Shown here piece after piece: positions 6,501 through 13,026 of a stretch of DNA of 14,362 bases (the first letter of the stretch is position 1; each line of letters begins with the position of its first letter). The notes under the pieces were generated by a model. That model made no database searches and was not told where the DNA came from. It was given only the letters and a program-made list of their open reading frames with translations. The position numbers and the translations under genes were made by a program. Source of the stretch: Bacteroidales bacterium UBA1757 (GTDB lineage Bacteria; Bacteroidota; Bacteroidia; Bacteroidales; UBA1402). The stretch spans positions 1 to 14,362 of the forward strand of contig DCHH01000102.1 in the NCBI GenBank assembly GCA_002315625.1. The letters run 5' to 3'.

Positions 6501-8336
6501 CTCAGTGAAAGTAAGAGCCAGGGTGTTGTCGGTTACGCGGACATAGACTGAGCTTTCAGCAGCTTCTGCTTTACGTGTGCAGGTAACGTTCTTGCCGTTA
6601 GCAAGCAATTTCAGAGTGCCTTTGTTGTAGTCGGTTCCTTCAAGTCCAAGAGTCTTGGCAGTGAATTTGTAGTCACCGTTAGGAATGTTGACCAAAGTCT
6701 GGGTAATGGTATAGCCTTTGAATTTCTTGGAGCTGGTGGCTCTGATATAAGCGCCCTCGAAGCCTTCTGAATCCTCAGAAAGATCCCATGCGACCTTTGT
6801 GGTGTCACACTGGACATCCCAGTTGTCTTCTTTGTCGATAGGAAGGCTGAAATCGTAGTTTTTGATGAAAGCAGTCACATCAACGGGATTCTTCTCGGAG
6901 GCCTCAGCTGCGTAGAAAGCTTTTTCGGCAATGATGAGGGTCTTGACTGTGCTTTCGACAGTCTCGGCAGTACCATTGTCATAAACAGCCTGAGCGGCAT
7001 TGAAAGCATTCTTGTAGGTGTCATATCCGGTCTTGCCTTCTCCGGCTTCGAGGATTCCTTGTGCAATAATGAGTTCGTCTGCAAGAGTCTCGTAGTCGGC
7101 AATGGAAGTTACGGCTGCTTTGTTGGTCTGCTCAAGATAAGCATAGTTTGCAGCGTAGTCGGTAGTGGTCTGGGCATATTCGATAGCCTCTGCGAGGTTG
7201 GCCTTTGCCTGATAGTACATAGCCTTTGACAGGTTGGTGCTGGCAACGCTTACGAATTGAGTAAGAGAATCGGGCATGTTGACCACCGGAGCAATGTAAG
7301 GAGTACCGTTGACGACAAGTCCATAGATGGATAGTTCTTTCAGGACGATGTCATTGTTCTTTTTGCCATAGAGATAAATGCGGACCTCGTAGTCACCGGC
7401 GGGAAGGGCTCCCATTTCAGCGAAAGCGGCTGAATCGGCAATCATAACCTCATCGTTGGTGTGGGTGGCCTTGGCGTAGTTGGAAATCTTGTAAGCTTTC
7501 TGTGAGGAATAGAGTTCCTCTCCGTCAGCGTTGAAGATATAGGCATCCCAAATGTAGCCATCGGTTGAGGAAGCGAGATGAACCTTGATGGTGTCAATCA
7601 GGAGTTTGGCATCCTTGGCAACGGTCATCTTGGCTCCAATCCAAACATTGTTGGTGATGGCTTCGTCAAGTTTCTCATACTTGCCAGGTGTGTAATAGCC
7701 AGGAATAGAAGTCATCCTGACGCCGCTAACATAGCAGTTTGCAGTAGTAGCAGTTTTGTAGGTGGCACCTGTTCCCTCGGTCTGTTCCAATGTGACTCCC
7801 AGGTTTGAACCGGTGGCCTTCATGCCGCGGAGTTCGGTTCCGACGACTTTGCGGTTAAGAGAAATCTTGTCCAGTTCGAGAGGAGTTACCAGAGTAAGAA
7901 CCATTTCAACGGCTTTCGGGTCGTCGGGAAGCAATGTGCGAGCTTCGTAGCCCTTCTTGGCTTCGTTGACTGCGGCTTGCAGTTCCTCTCTGCCCTTGGC
8001 GTTTGGAGAAGCAACTTTCAGTTCGGTCTCACCCGTTTCGATGGCAGCGTCAACGATGGCGTAGAACTCAATGCCTTTCTGGCACTTGTCATAAGTGTCC
8101 TTCAACTGCTGATAGATAGCAGTCCAGTCAGGAGTGTCGAGGGTCTGAGCCTTTGCGACAGCTGCGAGAGTTGCATCCAATTCCTCAGCGTAAACTGCAG
8201 GCATCGGGTCTTTCTGAAGCTTGATCATCTCCAACAGAAGTTCTCTTACGCGAACATTGTCGGGTACTTCAGCTGCTCGAACATTCATACTTACAGCTGT
8301 AATCAAGGCAGCTGCAAACAAGAAAAATTTCTTCAT
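3507..8336 (-). CDS. Giant exported beta-helix protein, T9SS-type sorting domain
   Basis: A 1609-residue protein of unknown substrate, probably secreted or surface-held. A signal peptide (MKKFFLFAAALITAVSMNVRA, cleavage near residue 21) is followed by a helical stretch at about 22-155. Next come a beta-rich jelly-roll-like domain (about 160-345), a second helical stretch (about 346-487) and a carbohydrate-binding-like beta domain (about 488-635). Two tandem right-handed beta-helix modules follow (about 667-995 and 1027-1365), resembling DUF4957/DUF5123, with repeated phrases such as SNFTFREN, HNTFYK and NNIFYDRY. Another beta domain lies at about 1374-1525. The last 65 residues (YINLN..., VYDMTGR, ending IVRAGNTTVKIAL) look like a T9SS type A sorting domain. 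No enzyme active site is evident. No SusC/SusD genes are nearby, so this is not an obvious polysaccharide locus. The ATG at 8336 preserves the signal peptide. The gene has its own promoter and terminator, so it is probably monocistronic. Confidence 0.85.
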   Translation of the reverse strand: MKKFFLFAAALITAVSMNVRAAEVPDNVRVRELLLEMIKLQKDPMPAVYAEELDATLAAVAKAQTLDTPDWTAIYQQLKDTYDKCQKGIEFYAIVDAAIETGETELKVASPNAKGREELQAAVNEAKKGYEARTLLPDDPKAVEMVLTLVTPLELDKISLNRKVVGTELRGMKATGSNLGVTLEQTEGTGATYKTATTANCYVSGVRMTSIPGYYTPGKYEKLDEAITNNVWIGAKMTVAKDAKLLIDTIKVHLASSTDGYIWDAYIFNADGEELYSSQKAYKISNYAKATHTNDEVMIADSAAFAEMGALPAGDYEVRIYLYGKKNNDIVLKELSIYGLVVNGTPYIAPVVNMPDSLTQFVSVASTNLSKAMYYQAKANLAEAIEYAQTTTDYAANYAYLEQTNKAAVTSIADYETLADELIIAQGILEAGEGKTGYDTYKNAFNAAQAVYDNGTAETVESTVKTLIIAEKAFYAAEASEKNPVDVTAFIKNYDFSLPIDKEDNWDVQCDTTKVAWDLSEDSEGFEGAYIRATSSKKFKGYTITQTLVNIPNGDYKFTAKTLGLEGTDYNKGTLKLLANGKNVTCTRKAEAAESSVYVRVTDNTLALTFTETDDRNEAVGFGNVKLEYYNFRSWANVKEEETAYTVSINSQESLDDAFLKTDWAEGKDVNFVLSNPDVEYYNLGTGDKNFPTNHGNFTFISAAGATPKVAGCLKPNVLSVKNFTIGGITFIANKAAGTYQNAEASPIYINKNKKDSICGELLFTNCRFENLPGAIARIKGDGNGNYIHAMTVEYCYVDSMYQNLMQFAGGDGWGMSNFTFRENIVTFKYQKDQGQVFNTAISAKHPANDTVFTMNIEHNTFYKMSGNQSADKLFLECNKTSDWKEIYINISNNIFYDRYSWDGGMHCGIALFDLTAGQKGEVSIMNNVLFPENVMRGGYADDFHVTSGNIPVVKSGNIVADSSWNYTPSMLMLQTHPYFTAGVKGTYIGPRSNYYDFNMDGTDYIVENTAGFKQALEYFCNVDNNKDLTVYFKDNTDECGYYDLGYNAATGKFPQKYGDITFKPYEGAKPEIAGSFRSSNGMKVNTYTVEGLYFKAGSTTGTEASPIYIQKGVKDSIKNEIIVRNCTFTNMPACMIRINANGNENFVNSILFENNTIDGIGHHLFQFAAKNTGLSNFTFRENVVKNMYATGGQFFNTPVSTNAVAGSDSIYTMTVDHNTFYKIGGKASADRNFLESNANNTWKEVYINFTNNIFYDRYDWAGKAESDLKLFNKAENQIVEVNFSKNALMPKNVMANADVEKYQNISFPVIAGNITPTYDHVTLIDTSAHFWANEAKLKLWSDHPYYTMGVNGTYIGAKCTYIAIPEIPENAKYWWEATNEEHLLYEVGGKAAGLNPDGSNSGRVEYPQCGYSTISLNGKKFADDQPYIKVKTSEALAAGDTLVIAAFRSKGDATKKSNAYFAFGTVKISDGTDGLFYNDIVVAPQDTYTTHKFTLPEEANGIKEFRISRDQTGTNLFIVKLGIIPGTTKSNAPIVDGIEEVKSLNAIFAVDGVLYINLNEATMVNVYDMTGRAMKSVNAVEGLNEIEGLNEGQIYIVRAGNTTVKIAL
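4242..5258 (-). repeat. Second beta-helix module of the giant protein (about residues 1027-1365)
   Basis: This is the C-terminal copy of an in-gene duplication. It parallels the first module element by element: CGYYDLGYNAATGKFP, then EASPIYIQKGVKDSI, NCTFTNMPACMIRI, FQFAAKNTGLSNFTFREN, DHNTFYKIGGKASADRNFLE, VYINFTNNIFYDRYDW, and a closing HPYYTMGVNGTYIGA. Asn-rich turns of this type are common in parallel beta-helices. Confidence 0.75.
5352..6338 (-). repeat. First beta-helix module of the giant protein (about residues 667-995)
   Basis: This is the N-terminal copy of the same module: EYYNLGTGDKNFP, EASPIYINKNKKDSI, NCRFENLPGAIARI, MQFAGGDGWGMSNFTFREN, EHNTFYKMSGNQSADKLFLE, IYINISNNIFYDRYSW, and HPYFTAGVKGTYIGP. 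The order and spacing match the second module, but residues differ widely. The duplication is therefore old, or selected for divergence. Confidence 0.75.
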
Positions 8337-8435
8337 AAGCTTGGTTTTTAAAGTGTTAATAAAAGAAATAAATAGATATTATATTGAATTTCAAATAGTT
8401 GTCATTATCCAACTACAAGGTAGCCAGATAACGGA

Positions 8436-8443
8436 CAAAAGTA
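8436..8443 (-). promoter_or_regulatory. -7 promoter box for the giant protein gene
   Basis: The minus strand reads TTACTTTTGT, an exact TAnnTTTG match. It is about 100 bases before the start codon, leaving an AT-rich leader of roughly 90 bases. No good -33 TTTG lies at the normal distance; that region is instead occupied by an inverted repeat (8446-8476). Weak -33 with an operator over it would fit a regulated promoter. Confidence 0.6.
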
Positions 8444-8445
8444 AT

Positions 8446-8476
8446 GCTAAATCGTTAAAGATAATAGCGATTTAGC
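8446..8476. promoter_or_regulatory. 9-bp inverted repeat, candidate operator (or merR terminator)
   Basis: GCTAAATCG (8446-8454) and CGATTTAGC (8468-8476) are perfect inverse arms around a 13-bp AT-rich centre. The near arm ends 2 bp from the TACTTTTG box, so the repeat covers the -33 region of the giant gene's promoter, a natural place for a dimeric regulator. It also begins 14 bp after the stop codon of the MerR gene. Read as RNA it could form a hairpin, but the following ATTACTTTTG is a poor T-run, so I prefer the operator reading. Confidence 0.5.
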
Positions 8477-8489
8477 AAATTTAACATAG

Positions 8490-8813
8490 TTATTTGCTTA
8501 TTTCCTCCTTGATGGCTATCAGTTCGTCGCGGATGGCTTCGAGTCTTTGTCTGAGTTCAATGCCGGAGGTGACACCTTTTCTGTTCTCGCGTAATGCTTT
8601 TGCTGCCGCAGCCAGAGTGAGACCTTTTTCCTTGACCAGATGCTTGACTAAGCGGATTTCTTCGATATCCTTTGTTGTGTATTGGCGGATGCCGGTAGGA
8701 GTTTTCTTTGGGTGTATGCTTTCGAACTCCTTTTCGTAGAAACGGAGTGTGGGCTCGCTAAGGTCAAGCATAGCGGCGACTTCCCGGATTGAATAATAGA
8801 GCTTCTCAACCAT
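8490..8813 (-). CDS. MerR-family transcriptional regulator
   Basis: A 107-residue DNA-binding protein. Residues about 5-40 form the MerR winged helix-turn-helix (YYSIREVAAMLDLSEPTLRFYEKEF), followed by a wing with the R-x-Y pattern (GIRQYTTKDIEEIRLVKHL) and a short C-terminal helix (about 83-107) for dimerisation. There is no cysteine-rich or ligand-binding C-terminal domain, so an effector cannot be predicted. Small MerR proteins of this form are common in Bacteroidota. It starts 13 bp after the M23 peptidase gene and is probably co-transcribed with it. The inverted repeat immediately downstream, in the promoter of the giant gene, is a possible target, but that link is inference. Confidence 0.9.
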   Translation of the reverse strand: MVEKLYYSIREVAAMLDLSEPTLRFYEKEFESIHPKKTPTGIRQYTTKDIEEIRLVKHLVKEKGLTLAAAAKALRENRKGVTSGIELRQRLEAIRDELIAIKEEISK

Positions 8814-8826
8814 AGCAGATTATTTG

Positions 8827-9798
8827 TCAATCCATAGGCATGCCACTGGAGGAGAGCCGGATAAGCATATCGTCGTATTCCTCGGGGGTGAGATCCTGGT
8901 AGAAATAGCGTATGGGGTTGTCGGGCTCGCCCTTGAAACGTACTTCGTAGTGCAGGTGGGATCCTGTCGATTTACCGGTATTTCCGCTTTCTGCAATGAT
9001 ATCTCCCCGTTTCACCTTTTGGCCGACACGTACCAGACGGGTATTGCGCAGGTGGGCATAACGGGTTTCGTAATCGTATCCGTGGTTAATTATAATAAGG
9101 TACCCGTAGCCGCCTCTCTGGTAGCCGACGTACGAAATCACTCCGTCTGCCGTGGCATAGACATCCGTACCGACTGGAATTGAAAAGTCAAGTCCTTCAT
9201 GGAACCGGCGTACGTTGTATATGGGGTCGATGCGCCAGCCATAGCCAGAGGCTTCACGCCTCAGGTCGCCATTCTTGACGGGTTGAATGGAGGGGAGGTG
9301 GCGGAGTCGGTCTTCGTTGTTGCGGATAAGGGCTGCAAGTTCGTCGTAGGAGTTTGACTGGACGTATAGCCGCTTGGAGAGATCGTCGATGCGCTCGGTG
9401 GTGCGGGTGACCAGCTCCTTGTGATCCATGTTGCGGAACGACTCGTAGCGGGCGGCATTGTATTGGAGCCTCCGGTTGTCGATGGGCGTGGCCTGTAGGA
9501 TGGCACGGTACATATTGTCGTCGCGCTGCTCGAGCGAGGCCAGTACCTTTTCCATGTCTTCACTCTTGTGGAAAAGGATCTCGAACTGCATTTCAAGGCG
9601 GTCGTTTTCCTCTCTCAGCTTGCGTACGTCGGGAGTGTCGAAAAGGGCTGTGTATCCCCAAAACAGAAGCGAGCCGAGAACCAGGGCTCCCGCCAGATTG
9701 GAGATAATGTGGATGACTATGTTCAGCGGTTTCTGCTTTGTGGGCTCGAAACTGAGCGTAGTCTCATTGAAAACATATTTCGTGCGCCTTTTTGCCAC
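8827..9798 (-). CDS. Membrane-anchored M23 family metallopeptidase
   Basis: A 323-residue peptidoglycan hydrolase or its regulator, anchored in the inner membrane and facing the periplasm. A single membrane helix lies at about residues 27-50, after a basic cytoplasmic tail. A coiled-coil stalk occupies about 55-165. The M23 (LytM-type) domain spans about 185-298 with all expected zinc and catalytic residues: H200 and D204 in HEGLD, H249 in YAHL, and H281-x-H283 in HLHYEV. It is therefore probably an active endopeptidase, unlike the degenerate LytM activators. The start is GTG at 9798, since no ATG lies in the right place. It diverges from alaS, and the MerR gene follows 13 bp downstream. Confidence 0.92.
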   Translation of the reverse strand: MAKRRTKYVFNETTLSFEPTKQKPLNIVIHIISNLAGALVLGSLLFWGYTALFDTPDVRKLREENDRLEMQFEILFHKSEDMEKVLASLEQRDDNMYRAILQATPIDNRRLQYNAARYESFRNMDHKELVTRTTERIDDLSKRLYVQSNSYDELAALIRNNEDRLRHLPSIQPVKNGDLRREASGYGWRIDPIYNVRRFHEGLDFSIPVGTDVYATADGVISYVGYQRGGYGYLIIINHGYDYETRYAHLRNTRLVRVGQKVKRGDIIAESGNTGKSTGSHLHYEVRFKGEPDNPIRYFYQDLTPEEYDDMLIRLSSSGMPMD

Positions 9799-9818
9799 TT
9801 TTAGTAAGTATCAGAGCG

Positions 9819-9826
9819 CAAAAGTA
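9819..9826 (-). promoter_or_regulatory. -7 promoter box for the M23-merR operon
   Basis: The minus strand reads TTACTTTTGC, the same ten bases as the box upstream of the ZapB-like gene. It sits 21 bases before the GTG start at 9798, so the leader is about 14 bases. Confidence 0.6.
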
Positions 9827-9838
9827 AGAATAAAAACG

Positions 9839-9846
9839 TAATTTTG
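9839..9846 (+). promoter_or_regulatory. -7 promoter box for alaS
   Basis: TAATTTTG is an exact TAnnTTTG match 28 bases before the first alaS ATG, giving a leader of roughly 20 bases. It lies 12 bp from the oppositely oriented box of the M23 operon, so each promoter's -33 region overlaps the other's -7 box. Confidence 0.6.
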
Positions 9847-9874
9847 CCGCCGTTTATCAAAAAATGACATTTCT

Positions 9875-12514
9875 ATGACTACTATGTTGACCGCCAAAGA
9901 AATCCGCGACAGTTTCCTGAAGTTTTTCGCCTCGAAGGGATGTACCATTGTCCCGTCAGCTCCCATGGTGCTGAAAGGCGACCCCACACTTATGTTCACC
10001 AATGCCGGTATGAACCAGTTCAAGGATATCATTCTAGGCAATGTGGAAAAGAAATTCAGCAGGGCGGCAGACTCCCAGAAGTGCTTGAGGGTCAGCGGTA
10101 AGCATAACGATCTTGAGGAGGTCGGCCACGATACCTACCATCACACCATGTTCGAGATGCTCGGCAACTGGTCGTTCGGTGACTATTTTAAAAAGGAGGC
10201 TATTTCGTGGGCTTGGGAATATCTCGTTGATGTGCTGAAACTAAATCCCGAGAACCTGTATGCTACTGTTTTCGAGGGAAGCCCGGAGGAGGGAATCGAC
10301 CGCGACAACGAGGCGGCCGCCATCTGGGAGCAGTACCTCCCGAAGGATCATATCCTCAACGGCAACAAGCATGATAATTTCTGGGAAATGGGCGATACAG
10401 GTCCCTGTGGCCCGTGTTCCGAAATTCATTTCGATTCAAGACCGGCGGAAGAGAAGGCCAAGGTAAGCGGCCGTGATCTGGTCAACAAGGACCATCCGCA
10501 GGTCATCGAGATATGGAACCTTGTGTTCATGCAGTACAACCGCATGGCAAACGGCTCGCTTGAGAAACTGCCTGCCCACGTCATTGATACCGGCATGGGC
10601 TTTGAGCGTCTGGTGCGTACTCTTCAGGGAAAGACTTCCAACTACGATACTGATGTGTTCCAGCCCATTATCCGCGAAATCGGAAACATGTGCGGAGTGA
10701 CTTACGGCGAGGATGAAAAGACCGATATAGCAATGCGTGTAATTGCAGACCATATCCGTACCATTTCGTTTGCCATTACTGACGGCCAGCTTCCTTCAAA
10801 TGCAAAGGCGGGTTATGTGATACGCCGTATCCTTCGCCGTGCAGTGCGTTACGGCTACACTTTCCTTGGTCGTCGCCGTGCATTCCTTTACCGCCTGCTG
10901 CCGGTTCTGATTGACACTATGGGCGATGCATATCCCGAACTTGTTGCCCAGCAGGCTCTTGTCGAGAAGGTCATCAAGGAGGAGGAAGAGGCTTTCCTCC
11001 GTACTTTGGAGACTGGCATCAAGCTGTTGGACAAGGTTATGGAAGGTGTCAAGGCCGCTTCAAAAAATGTCGTTGACGGAAAGGATGTATTCACCTTATA
11101 TGATACGTTCGGATTCCCGCTTGATTTGACCGAACTGATTCTTCGTGAAAACGGGCTTCAGGCCGACAACGAGGGCTTCAATGCATGTATGCAGGAGCAG
11201 AAGCAGCGCGCCCGTAATGCTGCAGCGGTCGAAAACGGTGACTGGGTGGAGCTCAAGGCTGGTACCCCTTCGTTTGTGGGTTATGACTTTATGAAGTGTG
11301 AGACCGAAATTCTCCGCTACCGTCAGATAAAGCAGAAGAACAAGACTTTCTATCAGATAGTGCTTGCCGAGACCCCGTTCTATGGGGAGATGGGCGGTGA
11401 GGTCGGTGACTGCGGTACGCTGCGTGATGCCTCTGTGGCCGACGGCAAGGTAATTCGGGTCATTGATACAAAGCGTGAGAACAACCTTCCGGTGTGTATC
11501 ACCACTGAACTGCCTGAAGATGTGACTGCCGTGTTTGCAGCCGAGGTCGATTTGAAAGCCCGTATTGCTACCGAGTGCAACCATTCGGCCACACATATTC
11601 TTGACTACTGCCTGCGTCAGGTGCTGGGCACCCATGTCGAGCAGAAAGGTTCGTTCGTTTCGCCTGAGAGCCTGCGCTTCGACTTCAGTCATTTCCAGAA
11701 GGTTACGGATGAGGAGATGCGCCGTGTTGAGCATCTGGCCAATGAAATGGTGCGCCGTGACATTGCCCTTGAAGAGCATCGTAATATGCCGATTGATGAG
11801 GCTAAGGCCATGGGAGCAATCGCTCTCTTCGGCGAGAAATACGGAGACGAGGTGCGCGTGGTCAAGTTCGGTCCGTCGATTGAACTTTGCGGCGGCTGCC
11901 ATATCCCTTCAACAGGTCAAATCGGAATGATTCGCATTGTCAGCGAAAGTTCTGTCGCTGCCGGAATACGCCGTATTGAGGCTATTACCGGAGCCGCTGT
12001 AGAGGCCCATGTCGATGCCGTCAAGGACCAGATTGCCGAAATCAAGGCTTTGCTTGGTAACGCTCCAAATGTTATCGAGACTCTGCGCAAGATGGTCGAT
12101 GAGAATAAGGCTCTCAAAAAACAGGTTGAGCAGTTTGCCGCTGAACAGAGCAAGCAGTTGAAGGAGACCCTCAAGAAAGAGGCCAAGGCTGAAGGCAAGG
12201 CCATTGTCGTGAAGTTCGTGGGTGAGGCTACGGCCGACCAGATGAAGGATATTGCCCTTCAGTTGCGCGGCGAGATGGGAGACAATCTGCTGTTTGTCTC
12301 CGGCACTCAGCATGACGGCAAGCCGTTGCTGACGATTGCCCTTGGTAATGGTCTGGTGGCGGCGGGCTGCAATGCCGGACAACTGGTCCGCGAAGCTGCC
12401 AAGCTGATTGGCGGCAACGGAGGCGGTCAGGCTCACTTTGCTGTAGCCGGCGGCAAAAACCCCGAAGGCCTCTCTGCCGCAGTTGATTCAGTCGTTGCCT
12501 TAGTCGCTCAATAA
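9875..12514 (+). CDS. alaS: Alanyl-tRNA synthetase
   Basis: AlaRS attaches alanine to tRNA-Ala, and also to tmRNA. The 879-residue protein is full length. The class II catalytic domain covers about residues 1-250, with [11 protein letters not shown] near 75 (motif 2 region), DTGMGFERL near 238, and the tRNA-recognition helices around [11 protein letters not shown] near 315. The editing domain has its zinc site complete: H570-x3-H574 in NHSATH and C672-x3-H676 in CGGCH. A coiled coil (about 730-770) leads to the C-Ala domain with the glycine-rich [15 protein letters not shown] near 846-860. ATG at 9875 or 9884 could be the start; the family usually begins close to LTAKEIR, which slightly favours 9884. 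A four-codon frame (ATG at 9864) ends with a TGA overlapping the 9875 ATG. A DUF4160 gene follows after 2 bp. Confidence 0.98.
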   Translation: MTTMLTAKEIRDSFLKFFASKGCTIVPSAPMVLKGDPTLMFTNAGMNQFKDIILGNVEKKFSRAADSQKCLRVSGKHNDLEEVGHDTYHHTMFEMLGNWSFGDYFKKEAISWAWEYLVDVLKLNPENLYATVFEGSPEEGIDRDNEAAAIWEQYLPKDHILNGNKHDNFWEMGDTGPCGPCSEIHFDSRPAEEKAKVSGRDLVNKDHPQVIEIWNLVFMQYNRMANGSLEKLPAHVIDTGMGFERLVRTLQGKTSNYDTDVFQPIIREIGNMCGVTYGEDEKTDIAMRVIADHIRTISFAITDGQLPSNAKAGYVIRRILRRAVRYGYTFLGRRRAFLYRLLPVLIDTMGDAYPELVAQQALVEKVIKEEEEAFLRTLETGIKLLDKVMEGVKAASKNVVDGKDVFTLYDTFGFPLDLTELILRENGLQADNEGFNACMQEQKQRARNAAAVENGDWVELKAGTPSFVGYDFMKCETEILRYRQIKQKNKTFYQIVLAETPFYGEMGGEVGDCGTLRDASVADGKVIRVIDTKRENNLPVCITTELPEDVTAVFAAEVDLKARIATECNHSATHILDYCLRQVLGTHVEQKGSFVSPESLRFDFSHFQKVTDEEMRRVEHLANEMVRRDIALEEHRNMPIDEAKAMGAIALFGEKYGDEVRVVKFGPSIELCGGCHIPSTGQIGMIRIVSESSVAAGIRRIEAITGAAVEAHVDAVKDQIAEIKALLGNAPNVIETLRKMVDENKALKKQVEQFAAEQSKQLKETLKKEAKAEGKAIVVKFVGEATADQMKDIALQLRGEMGDNLLFVSGTQHDGKPLLTIALGNGLVAAGCNAGQLVREAAKLIGGNGGGQAHFAVAGGKNPEGLSAAVDSVVALVAQ

Positions 12515-12516
12515 AT

Positions 12517-12768
12517 ATGGCTGAACTTTGCAGATTTTTTGGTATTATCGTGGCTATGTTTGCCGATGATCACAATCCTCCACATATACATGTCAGGTAT
12601 GGAGACTATGAGGTTACTATTACAGTGAAGGATTATATTGTTAATGGAAGCATGCCTCGAAAAGAGCTCAAAAGAATATTCCAGTGGATGGAGGGTCATC
12701 AGGAAGCTTTAATGGATAATTGGAACCGTCTCCACAATGGTGAAGAAGCAATTAAAATTGAAAATTAA
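12517..12768 (+). CDS. DUF4160 protein, possible toxin-antitoxin partner
   Basis: An 83-residue protein with the hallmark DUF4160 motif PPHIHVRYGDYEVTI (residues about 21-35, with H23 and H25) and a C-terminal helix (about 48-72). DUF4160 genes are usually found beside DUF2442 genes, as here with a 6-bp gap, and such pairs are predicted, mostly by neighbourhood, to be toxin-antitoxin-like modules. Which partner is toxic cannot be told from sequence. It starts 2 bp after the alaS stop with no visible promoter of its own, so it is probably read from alaS. Base composition of the pair is near 38% GC by hand count, against well over 50% in the end of alaS, which suggests acquisition. Confidence 0.85.
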   Translation: MAELCRFFGIIVAMFADDHNPPHIHVRYGDYEVTITVKDYIVNGSMPRKELKRIFQWMEGHQEALMDNWNRLHNGEEAIKIEN

Positions 12769-12774
12769 TCAGTT

Positions 12775-13026
12775 ATGGTAAACGAATTGGATTTGATTAG
12801 AATCATTGATGTGGATTACATCAAAGATTACACCATGAAACTGACATTTAGTAATGGTGATGTACGTGTGGTTGATTTTTTGCCGCTGTTGACGGGAAAA
12901 TTGCATGAACCTTTGAAGGATCTCGACAATTTTATCCAATTTGGCTTAAATCATTGGACACTAGAGTGGTATAACGGAGCCGATTTTGCTCCGGACTACC
13001 TTTATGAGCATGGGAGTGTTGCTTAA
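12775..13026 (+). CDS. DUF2442 protein, partner of DUF4160
   Basis: An 83-residue protein with the family pattern: an early beta-hairpin LTFSNGDVRVVDFLPLL (residues about 23-39) and a late W-x2-G-x-D-x2-P-D motif (WYNGADFAPDYLYEHG, about 65-80). DUF2442 proteins adopt a small alpha/beta fold and often pair with DUF4160. No helix-turn-helix extension is present, unlike longer DUF2442 proteins, so this one may not regulate its own operon. It is AT-rich like its partner. Its TAA lies inside a TTAA shared with the stop codon of lpxB on the other strand. Confidence 0.85.
   Translation: MVNELDLIRIIDVDYIKDYTMKLTFSNGDVRVVDFLPLLTGKLHEPLKDLDNFIQFGLNHWTLEWYNGADFAPDYLYEHGSVA

Noticed and set aside
3507..8336. 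Polysaccharide utilisation locus
   Set aside because: No SusC, SusD, glycoside hydrolase or hybrid sensor genes are next to the giant protein; neighbours are housekeeping genes.
11096..11902. A 268-codon open frame antisense to alaS
   Set aside because: It lies wholly inside the conserved alaS gene and its codons mirror the alaS codon bias; no recognisable protein.
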